Assembly: GCA_023422695.1 (NCBI GenBank)
Contig: JAFAGN010000207.1
Location: forward strand, 1-31,244
Length of the DNA: 31,244 nt
DNA from: Pseudomonadota bacterium
Lineage (GTDB): Bacteria > Pseudomonadota > Alphaproteobacteria > Sphingomonadales > Sphingomonadaceae
Direction: 5' to 3'
Position numbers and translations under genes: made by a program. The notes below the pieces were generated by a model. The model ran no database searches. It had not been told where the DNA came from and saw only the letters and a list, made by a program, of their open reading frames with translations. Below are positions 15,167-24,200 of this stretch, in pieces. Within the stretch, counting starts at the first letter, position 1; every line of letters starts with the position of its first letter.

Positions 15167-15921
15167 CGCGCCAGCCCGTCCCACATCAGCTTGGCGCCGA
15201 GCAGAATCATCAATGCATAGATGATGACATAGAAGCGCGCGCCGTCGATCCGCTTCAGCCAGCGGACCGTCAGCAAGGTTGACACAATCGCCAGCGGCAT
15301 CAGCAGCGCCGCCGCAACCAGCACCTCACGCGGGAAGGCGCCGAGCGCGATATAGGCCGGCACCTTGATCCAGTTGATCGCCGCGAACAGCACCGAACTG
15401 GTGCCGACGAACACCAGATGCGGCAGGCGGCGAGGCGTCACCCACATCTGGAACGGCGGCCCGCCGGCATGCGCGATCTGGCTGGTGAAACCGGTCGCCA
15501 CCCCGAACAGACTGCCGACCCAGCCCGGCGACGTCGATGCCGCGACCACCCGCCCGCCGCGCTCGACCCACAGCCGGTACACCCCGAACGCCAGCGTGAT
15601 CGCGCCGAGCGCGGCCATCAGCTTTGCTTCGTCGACCTGCTCGGCGAAAAAATAGCCCGCCGCGATACCGATCGCGGCGCCGGGCAGCATCCAGCCGATG
15701 ATCCACCCGTCCCATGTCTTGCGAAACGACCAGACGCTGATGACATCCTGCACGATCAGGATCGGCAGCAGCAGCGCCGCGGCGAGCGTCGGCGGCAACA
15801 CCAGCGCAACGACCGGGGTCGCGAGCGCACCGACCCCCGACAGGCCGCCCTTGGCCAGCCCGAGCAGGATCACCGCCAGCGCCAGCACCGCGAGCGTCAA
15901 CGGGTCGGCCAGCAGGCTCAT
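15163..15921 (-). CDS. TauE/SafE family sulfite/anion exporter
   Basis: The 252-residue protein is nearly all hydrophobic, with seven or eight likely membrane segments. It has the repeated family pattern LLGLAKGGLSGVGALATPVV near the N-terminus and GFTSQIAHAGGPPFQMW in the middle, each opening one half of the inverted-repeat fold. Family members export sulfite, sulfoacetate or related anions across the inner membrane; the substrate here cannot be told. The start overlaps the ung stop by 4 bp and the stop overlaps the YaiI-like start by 4 bp, so the three genes form one translationally coupled unit. Confidence 0.92.
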   Translation of the reverse strand: MSLLADPLTLAVLALAVILLGLAKGGLSGVGALATPVVALVLPPTLAAALLLPILIVQDVISVWSFRKTWDGWIIGWMLPGAAIGIAAGYFFAEQVDEAKLMAALGAITLAFGVYRLWVERGGRVVAASTSPGWVGSLFGVATGFTSQIAHAGGPPFQMWVTPRRLPHLVFVGTSSVLFAAINWIKVPAYIALGAFPREVLVAAALLMPLAIVSTLLTVRWLKRIDGARFYVIIYALMILLGAKLMWDGLAR

Positions 15922-16631
15922 TCGACCGCAAGTTCGGGCGCGGCGGGCAGCGCCCAGTCGATCGTCCCGCGCCCCTGCGCCGCCAGAAAATCATTGGTCT
16001 GGCTGAACGGCCGCGATCCGAAAAAACCGTTGTGCGCCGACAGCGGCGAGGGGTGCGGCGCGCGCAGGATCAGATGCGGGCTGCCCGTGCCGAGACCCGG
16101 CACATTCGCGGCTTTTTTCTGCGCATGGCTGCCCCACAGGATGAACACCTTGGGCGCCGGATCGGTGGCCACCGCGGCGACCACCGCGTCGGTGAACTTT
16201 TCCCACCCGCGCTTCTGGTGCGACGCCGCCTGCCCCGCCTCGACCGTCAGGCAATTGTTGAGCAGCAGCACGCCTTGGTCCGCCCAATGTTTAAGGTACC
16301 CGTGCGACGCCCGCGCGATCCCCAGGTCGCTCTGCATTTCCTTGTAGATATTGACCAGGCTGGGCGGCACCCGCACCCCCGGCTGGACCGAAAAGCACAG
16401 CCCATGCGCCTGCCCCGGTCCGTGGTACGGATCCTGCCCCAGAATGACGACCCGCACCGCCTGCGGCGGGGTCGCATCAAGCGCCGCAAACCAGTCGCGC
16501 GGGCGCGGATAGATGGTCTTGCCCTTGTCACGCTCGGCGCCGAGAAACGCCTTGAGCGCTGCCATATAGGGCTGCGCAAACTCGCCGCCGATGCGCGCGA
16601 GCCAGTCGGGATGCAGTTTGACCTCGGCCAT
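15918..16631 (-). CDS. ung: Uracil-DNA glycosylase, family 1
   Basis: The 237-residue enzyme removes uracil from DNA as the first step of base-excision repair. The catalytic water-activating loop is GQDPYHG, with D67. The second motif is HPSPLSA with H193, and LLLNNCLTV (122-130) is the uracil-recognition strand, with Asn in the expected place. KGKTIYPRPRDWFAAL at 36-51 is also typical. Length is close to the usual 220-230. It is the first gene of the minus-strand cluster, followed by TauE/SafE with a 4-bp overlap. The upstream gap holds a palindromic repeat, so its promoter should lie in 16632-16713. Confidence 0.97.
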   Translation of the reverse strand: MAEVKLHPDWLARIGGEFAQPYMAALKAFLGAERDKGKTIYPRPRDWFAALDATPPQAVRVVILGQDPYHGPGQAHGLCFSVQPGVRVPPSLVNIYKEMQSDLGIARASHGYLKHWADQGVLLLNNCLTVEAGQAASHQKRGWEKFTDAVVAAVATDPAPKVFILWGSHAQKKAANVPGLGTGSPHLILRAPHPSPLSAHNGFFGSRPFSQTNDFLAAQGRGTIDWALPAAPELAVE

Positions 16632-16713
16632 GCCTGGCGCTTGAACAGAGGGGGACGGGATTGTCCAGTCTCGTTGCTGGAGATGGGTGGCTAACGACCA
16701 GTTGCGGACTTAA

Positions 16714-16908
16714 GCGATCCTCCCCCAACGGGGGAGGGGGACCACCCGAAGGGTGGTGGAGGGGCACAGGCGGTTGCCGCAGCGCCCGAAAGGAAGCGCT
16801 GTCAGATTGAGCAGCCTATCAGTAGTGCGCCATTTCGCGGGCAATGCAAACCGATGGTGCCCCTCCACCAGCTTCGCTGGCCCCCCTCCCCGTTCCGGGG
16901 AGGATCGC
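16714..16908. repeat. Large imperfect inverted repeat (REP/BIME-like), element A
   Basis: The left arm (16714-16767) and right arm (16857-16908) are close reverse complements, both running from GCGATCCTCCCC to GGAGGGGCAC in repeat orientation. Each arm also folds on itself (for example CCACCCGAAGGGTGG and CCAGCTTCGCTGG). About 90 bp of unremarkable sequence separates them. It fills most of the gap between the ung start and the receptor gene stop. This layout is typical of chromosomal palindromic repeats moved by RAYT-type transposases. No transposase is nearby. Confidence 0.8.
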
Positions 16909-16945
16909 CAATGTCCGCTCTCCATCCCAAAGCAGGCGCCCGACC

Positions 16946-19900
16946 CTAAATCTTCCCCCGCACGCTCAAAAACACCCGCCGTCCCAGATAATCATATTGC
17001 GTCCCGAACGCAGGCGCCTGCCCGATCACCGGCGGCGTGGCGGTTACCACCGTCGACACCCGCGGCGGCGGGGTGTCGAGCAGGTTCGCGATCCCCAACG
17101 TGATGCGGAACCGATCGGCGACATCGCGGCTCAGCGACAGCGAGTGGTAAAAGGTCGCCGGAACGCTGACATCGGGGCAGAAACGCCCGCCGGGGCGGAA
17201 GCTGGAAATGCGGCACGCATCGCCGCCCTGCGCGCGCAGCAAATCCGCCGCGTTCGACGCCGCGCCCGTCACATCGAGCCCGTAGAACACAGTCCAGCCG
17301 TCTTTCATCCAGCCAAGGCTGAAATCGCCGACCCATTTCGGGTTGCCGATCTTGCCATTGTCGTCGACCGTGGTGCCGGGGAACAGCGCCACCTTGTCCT
17401 TCACCTGCCAGGTCATCTGCGCGCGGAACGCCAGCGTGCCGAGCTTGCCCAGATCCTGGTCGATCGCCAGCGACAGGTCGACGCCGCGGTTGCGCTGGCG
17501 GCTGATGTTCACATAGCGGTCGGTCACCGCCGCGATGCTTTGCGCATCGGGCCCGGCGGTCGTCGAACGCGTGAACAGCCCGCATAGCGGCTCGTTCGCG
17601 GCGTCCGAATCATAACAGCCGCGCACGATATTGCCCGCGCCGAGCAGAGTGATCTCGTCCTTCACCTCGATGTCGAAATAATCGACCGCGAACCGCGTCC
17701 GCAGCCCGCCCCACAAGGCGCCCGACAGGTCGGGGGTCAGGATCATCGAGACGGTCTTGGCGGTCGACGTTTCGGGTTTCAGCTGTCCGATCCCGCCCCC
17801 CGACACGATCGTCACCGAGCTAATCCCGCCCGCATAGTTCGGACCGATGCCGTCGGCGGCGCAATTGTCGAAGATGCGCTGCGTGATCGCCCCGGCGGCC
17901 AGCCGCGCCGCGCGCTGGATGCACGGATCGACGTCCTGCTGGCCGACAAAGCCCGTCTGATTTTCCAGGAACAGTTCGAACAGCGCCGGGGCGCGGAACG
18001 ACGTTCCCCAGGTGCCGCGAAAGCGCAGCCAGTCGGTCACCGCCCAGTCGGCGCCGACCTTCCACGTCGTGTCGCTGAAATTATCCTCCACCCCGTCGCG
18101 GCGCCCCGCCGCGCCCCCCCGCCGCCCCATGGGTGTAGCGCGCCGCGCCCGACAGGGTCAGCCGCTCGATCAGCGGCGCGCCTTCGAGCAACGGCACTTC
18201 GATTTCGCCGAACAGCTCCTTCGCCACGGTGCGCCCGGCGGTGATCCCCGAGGTGGTGAAATTGGCGACATTGCCCGCCAGCGTCGCTGCGCCCGGCGTG
18301 TCGTCGATCTCATCGCGGCGGATCGTCGCGCCAAACGCCGTGCCGACCGGACCTGCAGGCAGGGTGAACAATTTGCCGGTCAGCAGCGCTTCGGCCGATG
18401 TCTGCTTGAACAGCGTCCGCCCCGTCTCGCGCCCCGTCAGGAACGCGCGTTCGGCGGCGGTCAAGTCACCGCGCAGCACGCGCGGGTCGGTAAAGTCGAT
18501 GTCGATGCACTCCGCCCCGCGCACCGCGGTCACCGTGCCAACGCACGAACGCGTCCGCAGGGTCTGCGACGCGAGCGCGTCCTGATAGATCACGTCCTGC
18601 GTATAGCGGGCGTCCGATCGGCTGTGCTGGCCATGGACATCCCATTTCCAGCCGCCAAACGTGCCGCGCAGGCCCAGCACGCCGCGATAATAATCGACGT
18701 CGGCGCGGCTTTCGGACTTGACCAGCACCCGCGGGCGCAGGATCAGATTGCCGCCGAACTCGCCGTTGAACGGATCGCCCATGTCGAACGGATCGCAATT
18801 GTTCGCCGCCGGATTGCACAGGAAAAAGGGCAGCATCGACGCGCCGGTGAACTGCTCCAGCGTCACCACCTGAAAGCCATTGTTGCGCGACTTCCGGTTG
18901 CTGAACAGCGCCTCGCCATATAGCGTGATGCCGTCGGTGATGTCATAGGCGCCCTCGGCGAAGCCGCTGATCCGGCTCACGCCCGAAAACACATCCATAT
19001 CCTGTTCGGCCGGCTCGAACTTGTTGAGCGCGCCGGTCGACGGGCCATCGAAATTGAGCCCGAAGAAATCGGCGGGGCCGAACACGCCGATCGGGTTGTA
19101 CGCGTTGATCGGCATCCCGACCCCGGCGAACTCGGCGCCATATTGCCCGGCAAAGATCGTCTGGCCGTTCGGCGCGATCAGCCCGGGACCGAAGGTCGGA
19201 AAGCCGCTGGGGTCGACCCCCGAAAAATCCCCGAACACGATCGCATTGCCCAGCGTGCTGCTGCACGCCGGACGCCCGATGCGGAAATCGACGATATCGG
19301 CGCGGCTGCCGTCGGCTTCGCGTTTCAGATATTCTTCCGAACAGAACAGGTAACCGCGGTCGCGGCGGGTCAGGTTCTGCTGGCGGAAATAGTCCACCGT
19401 CGCAAAAATATGCCCGCGGTCAAAGGTCTTGCCGAAGCTCGCGTCAATGCCATAGCTTTCACCGCCGCCATGCTCGGTGATCGACGAAAAGCCACCGATC
19501 TCAAGGCCGTTCAGATCGTCGCGGGTCAGGATGTTCACCACCCCCGCAACCGCGTCGGATCCATAGATCGACGACGCACCGGTCTTGAGTACGTGGGCCT
19601 CTCGCATCACCGACAGCGGCAGGACGTTGAGGTCGAACGGCGCGACCGAACCACGAATGCCCGCCGGTCCCGCGCGGCGCCCGTTGATCAGCACCAACGT
19701 GCGTTCGGCGCCCAGCCCGCGCAGCGACACCGTCTGCACATCATTGCCGCCATTGGCGACGACGCGGTTCGACAGCGCCGAGGTGATCTGGATCGATCCC
19801 TGCGCTGCGGGTGCCGATTGCAGGATGTCGGCCAGCTGGACCTGCCCCTGCAATTTTGCGCTTTCAACATCGATGATCTGGATCGGGTCGGCGCTGGTAA

Positions 19901-20036
19901 ATTCGCTTTTGGCGATCCGCGATCCGGTGACGACGATGTCGTCTTCGCCGGTCTGCGCCGCGGCAGGGGTGGCCATCAAGGCGATGACCGAGGCCGTGGC
20001 GGCGAACAACACCTGGGGGCGGGTGTCTGATTTCAT
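16946..20036 (-). pseudogene. TonB-dependent receptor, split by a one-base frameshift
   Basis: The start ATG 20036 gives a signal peptide (about 1-28, ending ATPAAAQ) followed by DDIVVTGSR. A plug domain follows (about 45-165: VQTVSLRGLGAERTLVLING, SSIYGSDAVAGVVNIL), then a beta-barrel to residue about 1029. Barrel landmarks include YGEALFSNRKS, FGATIRRDEI, TWGTSFRAPALFELF and VDLSLAIDQDLG. The reading frame breaks at the C7 run 18114-18120 (G7 on the coding strand). With six G the codons read RYTHGAAGG... straight into ...DGVEDNFSDTTWKVG. Such receptors import siderophores, vitamins or glycans; the substrate is unknown. It ends in VRGKI, not the usual Phe. The break may be a real mutation or a sequencing error. 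Confidence 0.85.
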
Positions 20037-20217
20037 GATATTTTTTCCGAAACTAAGAGTTGATCTCGCCCCCCGGCGCGGAAAAAATACGGCAAACCGC
20101 GTTTCGATATGGTTACCGGCGGATAAAAATTTGCCGTCGCGTCCTTTGCGCGGCACCCGCCGATGCTTGTCGCCGCGCCCCCGCGCCGCTAGTCACGCTC
20201 GCAAAGGGAGCGCGTGG

Positions 20218-20550
20218 ATGAGCAAGGCAATGGGTGAAGCGCTGGGACGGCTCGAAGCGGTCGTCCACGACCGGATCGCGGCGGGCGAAGCCGAAGCCTC
20301 CTATGTCGCCAGCCTCGTTGCCAAGGGTCGCGGCAAGATCGCGCAGAAGCTGGGCGAGGAGGCCGTCGAGGCGGTGATCGCCGCGGTCAGCGAGGATGAT
20401 CCGGCGCTGATCGGCGAAGCGAGCGACCTCGTCTTCCACCTCTCGATCCTGCTCGCCGAACGCGGGCTGGCGTGGGACGCGATCGCCGCCGAACTCACCC
20501 GCCGCCACGGCACCTCGGGCCACGCCGAAAAAGCCAGTCGCCAATCCTAG
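20218..20550 (+). CDS. hisE: Phosphoribosyl-ATP pyrophosphatase
   Basis: HisE hydrolyses phosphoribosyl-ATP to phosphoribosyl-AMP, the second step of histidine biosynthesis, in the cytoplasm. The 110-residue protein has the all-alpha NTP-pyrophosphatase pattern. KIAQKLGEEAVEAVIAA carries E47, E48 and E51, and GEASDLVFHLSILLAERGL carries E67 and D70, together forming the Mg site. AGGGAG lies 7 bases before ATG 20218. The other his genes are not in the window. It diverges from the receptor gene, and its stop codon overlaps the ribosome site of the HIT gene, so the two form an operon. A hisE-HIT arrangement is familiar in alphaproteobacteria. Confidence 0.95.
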   Translation: MSKAMGEALGRLEAVVHDRIAAGEAEASYVASLVAKGRGKIAQKLGEEAVEAVIAAVSEDDPALIGEASDLVFHLSILLAERGLAWDAIAAELTRRHGTSGHAEKASRQS

Positions 20551-20558
20551 GAGCCCCC

Positions 20559-20936
20559 ATGCCGATCGACGCCACCCAGCCCTATGACGACAATAATATC
20601 TTCGCGCGCATCCTGCGCGGCGAGCTGCCGTCAAGGACCGTGTACGAGGATGAATTCGCGCTCGCCTTCCACGACATCAACCCGCAGGCGCCGCTGCACC
20701 TGCTGGTGATCCCGAAAGGTCCCTATGTCAGCTGGGACGATTTTTCGGCGCGCGCCAGCGACGCCGAAATCGCCGGTTTCGTCCGCGCCGTGGGCCAGGT
20801 GGCGCGCGATGCGGGGCTGGTCGAGCCGGGCTACCGCCTGCTCGCCAACACGGGGCTCGACAGCCACCAGGAAGTCCCGCACCTCCACGTCCATATCTTC
20901 GCCGGGCAAAAGCTGGGGCCGATGCTGGCGCGCTAA
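20559..20936 (+). CDS. HIT-family (HinT-like) nucleotide hydrolase
   Basis: The 125-residue protein has the histidine-triad motif H108-L-H110-V-H112 in VPHLHVHIFAG, the N-terminal NIFARILRGELPS and the HLLVIPK strand typical of HinT. Such enzymes cleave purine nucleoside phosphoramidates and aminoacyl-adenylates through the second motif histidine. AGGAG (20549-20553) overlaps the hisE stop codon and lies 5 bases before the ATG, so translation of the two is linked. Substrate in this organism is unknown. Confidence 0.94.
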   Translation: MPIDATQPYDDNNIFARILRGELPSRTVYEDEFALAFHDINPQAPLHLLVIPKGPYVSWDDFSARASDAEIAGFVRAVGQVARDAGLVEPGYRLLANTGLDSHQEVPHLHVHIFAGQKLGPMLAR

Positions 20937-20944
20937 ACTGCCCA

Positions 20945-21119
20945 CCTTCCCCCTTGATGGGGGAAGGATACGCAGCCTTATCGCGCGGCGATTAGGCGAA
21001 GTTGGATGGGGGTGACGGTGCGTCCTTGCACCGTCATCTGAGGCCGAGAGCGCACCCCCACCGCTGCGACTAAGCCAGCAAGCTGGCAAGTCTCGCTGCC
21101 TCCCCCATCAAGGGGGAGG
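20945..21119. repeat. Palindromic repeat cluster (REP/BIME-like), element B
   Basis: Two terminal hairpins mirror each other: CCTTCCCCCTTGATGGGGGAAGG at its 5' end (20945-20967) and its near complement at 21099-21119. Between them lies a central stem GACGGTGC / GCACCGTC (21014-21035) flanked by GGGGGTG and CACCCCC. It follows the HIT gene directly and could also act as its terminator. The arms share the C5/G5 style of element A but differ in sequence. Confidence 0.78.
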
Positions 21120-21270
21120 GCTAGGGCGGCTGATTTCTCCTCCGTCTATGACCGCCGTCACAGCCGTTTCCCGAACCGCGACTAAGCGTTCCCGGTGCAC
21201 GGCGACGGGTGGACAGCGGCCCCTGTTTCCAGCAGGATAGCGGCGCGGTTCAAGGCGGGGAGACGGGGTG

Positions 21271-24200
21271 ATGAAATCGGGATGGCGCGGGTTGGCGGCA
21301 CGGTTCGCCGGCAAGGCAAAACTGGCTTTGCTCCTGCCGCTCAGCGTCGCGATGGCCGCCACCGCGACCGCCGATACCGTGCCCCAGGTCACCCTCGCCA
21401 CCCCCGGCAGCAGCGGCACCGGCGACGGCACGATCACCCGCTTCACGCTGCGCTTTTCCGAAGACATGGTGCCGCTCGGCGATCCGCGCGCCGCCGCTCC
21501 CGCGACCAACGACTGCAAGCTGCCGTCGTCGGGCCGCTGGGTCGACACCCGCACCTGGGTGCTCGAATTCGACAAGCCGCTCCCCGGCGGGCTGCGCTGT
21601 TACGTCGAGCTGAAGAATGGCCTCAAAACCGCGCGCGGCATCACCGTTGCCGGCAACGAACGCTTTGCGCTCGACACCGGCGGCCCTTCGGCGCGCGCGA
21701 TCCTCGCAGGCGGCATCTACGACGGGATCGAGGAGGATCAGATCTTCCTCGTCGCCACCAACGTCGCCGCCGACCGCGCTTCGGTCGGTCGTTTCGGCTA
21801 TTGCGCCGTCGACGGCATCGGCGAGAAAATTCCGCTCGACGTCCTGCCACGTGATACAGCAACGCAAATCCTCACCGGGCTTGGCGACGCCAACTGGTCG
21901 CGCCAGTCGTTCACCTATGACGCCGGACTGCCGCTGCGCCTGCCCGCCGCGGGCGCCGACCGCGAGGCGGCGCTCGATCGCGTTGTGCCGGTCAAATGCC
22001 GCCGCCCGCTGCCCCCCGGCCGCGAGATCGCGGTGGTGTGGGACGCGCGCATCAGCCAAGCAGGCGTTCCCACCCGCACTGCGGCACGCGACCAGCGCTT
22101 CGATTTCGACGTCCGCCCCGCCTTCACCGCCAAAATGTCGTGCAGCCGCGTCAATCCGCAAGCCGGGTGCAATCCGGTCAAGGATGTGACGCTCAGCTTC
22201 GCCTCCCCCGTCGCGCGCGATACCGCGCTCGCCGCGACGCTCACCACCACCGACGGCAAACGCCTCACCCCCAAGGTCGACGACGACGACAAGAATGACG
22301 CGTACCTCACCAGCGTCCGCTTTACCGGCCCGCTGCCGCAGAATGTCGACGCGACGCTGACCCTGCCCGCCGATGTCAGCGACCAGAGCGGCCGACGCTT
22401 GCAAAACCAGTCGAACTTCCCGCTGAAATTCCATATCGACCGCGCCCCGCCCTTGGTCAAATTCGCCGCCGAATTCGGCATCCTCGAGGCTGGCGAAGGC
22501 GGCGTCCTGCCCGTCACCGTGCGCGGCGTCGAAGGCACGATGGTCAGCAAAAATCTCAAAATGCCCGCCACCGCGCTGAAAGTCGGCGATGACGATGCGG
22601 CCATCGCGCGCTGGCTGAAGCGCGTCGATGACGCTGACGACACCGACTATCGCGAGGAAAAGGACCGCACCGGCAAGGAGATAAGGGTCAATTACACGGG
22701 CACCAAATCGGTGTTCGCCGATGCGCCCGCAGGGGGCGAACGCCGCGACCTGCAACTGACCCCGCCAGGTGGCGGCAAGGAGTTCGAGGTCGTCGGCATC
22801 CCGCTCACCGAAAAGGGCTTCCACGTCGTCGAAATCGCCAGCCCCGAACTCGGCGCCGCGCTGCTCGGGCGCAAGGCGACGCGCTATGTCGCGACCGCCG
22901 CGCTCGTCACCAACATGGCGGTGCATTTCAAATGGGGCCGCGAAGGCTCGCTCGCCTGGGTCACCGCGCTCGACACCGGCCTCCCCGTTGGCGGCGCCGA
23001 GATCCGCGTCACCGACAGCTGCACCGGTCGCCTGCTCGCGCGCGGCACCGCCGACAAGGCCGGGCGCCTCGCCTTTGCCGGCGGGCTGCCGCAGCCCGAG
23101 ACTTATTCCAGCTGCGAAGAAACCCCTGACATGGCCAAGAGCGAGGGCCATGCGCTGATGGTCAGCGCCCGGTCGGGCGATGATTTCAGCTTTACCCTCA
23201 CCGATTGGGGCAGCGGCATCCGCCCCTATGATTTCGACCTCCCCTATGGCTGGTCGGAGCGTGAGGACATTCTCCACACCGTCTTCGACCGCTCGCTCGT
23301 CAAGGCGGGCGAGACCGTCCATATGAAGCATATCCTGCGCCGTCCGGTCGGCACCGGCTTCATGACGCCGCAGCCGCTTGCGGGCAAATTGCGGCTCGTC
23401 CACCGCGGCTCCGACACCGAATTCGAAATGCCCTTCGCGATTGCCGCCACCGGCAGCGGCGACAGCGTGTGGAACGTCCCCGCCTCGGCGCCGATGGGCG
23501 ACTATGAGCTGGTGTTTGTCACCAAGGACAAGGATGGCGAGGACAAGACGATCTGGTCGAACCAGTCGGTCAAGGTCGACGAATATCGCCTGCCGACGAT
23601 GAAGGCGGCGGTCACCGGCTCCCGCACCGCACTCGTCCGCCCCGCCGCGGTGCCGCTCAGCCTCTTCGTCGGTTATCTGTCGGGCGGCCCCGCGCCCAAT
23701 ATCCCGGTCGAACTGCGCACCAACTTCCGCTCGAGCTGGTCGCCGCCCGAAGATTACCGCGACTGGGATTTCGACGGCCAGCCGGTCAAGGAAGGCGTGA
23801 TCCAGCTCGACGACAGCGGCGAAGAGCCCGAAGCCGAGCTGCCGCTGGCGCGCTCGGTGCCGCTCAAACTCGACGCCAACGGCGCCGCGACCGCCAATGT
23901 GACGGTCGATCAGCCGATCACCGAACCGACGGTGATGGCGGCCGAAATGGATTATGAGGACGCCAATGGCGAGACGCTGACCGCCAGCCGCCGCATTACG
24001 CTGTACCCGTCCGCCGTCCGCCTTGGGCTTAAAACCGACGGCTGGCTGATGCGCGACAACGACCTCAAGCTCAATTTCATCGCGCTCGATTTGGACGGCA
24101 AGCCGATCGGTGGCCAGCGTGTGTCGGTCGCGCTCTACAACCGCGAGATCATCACCGCGCGGCGCCGCCTGATCGGCGGCTTCTACGCCTATGACAACCA

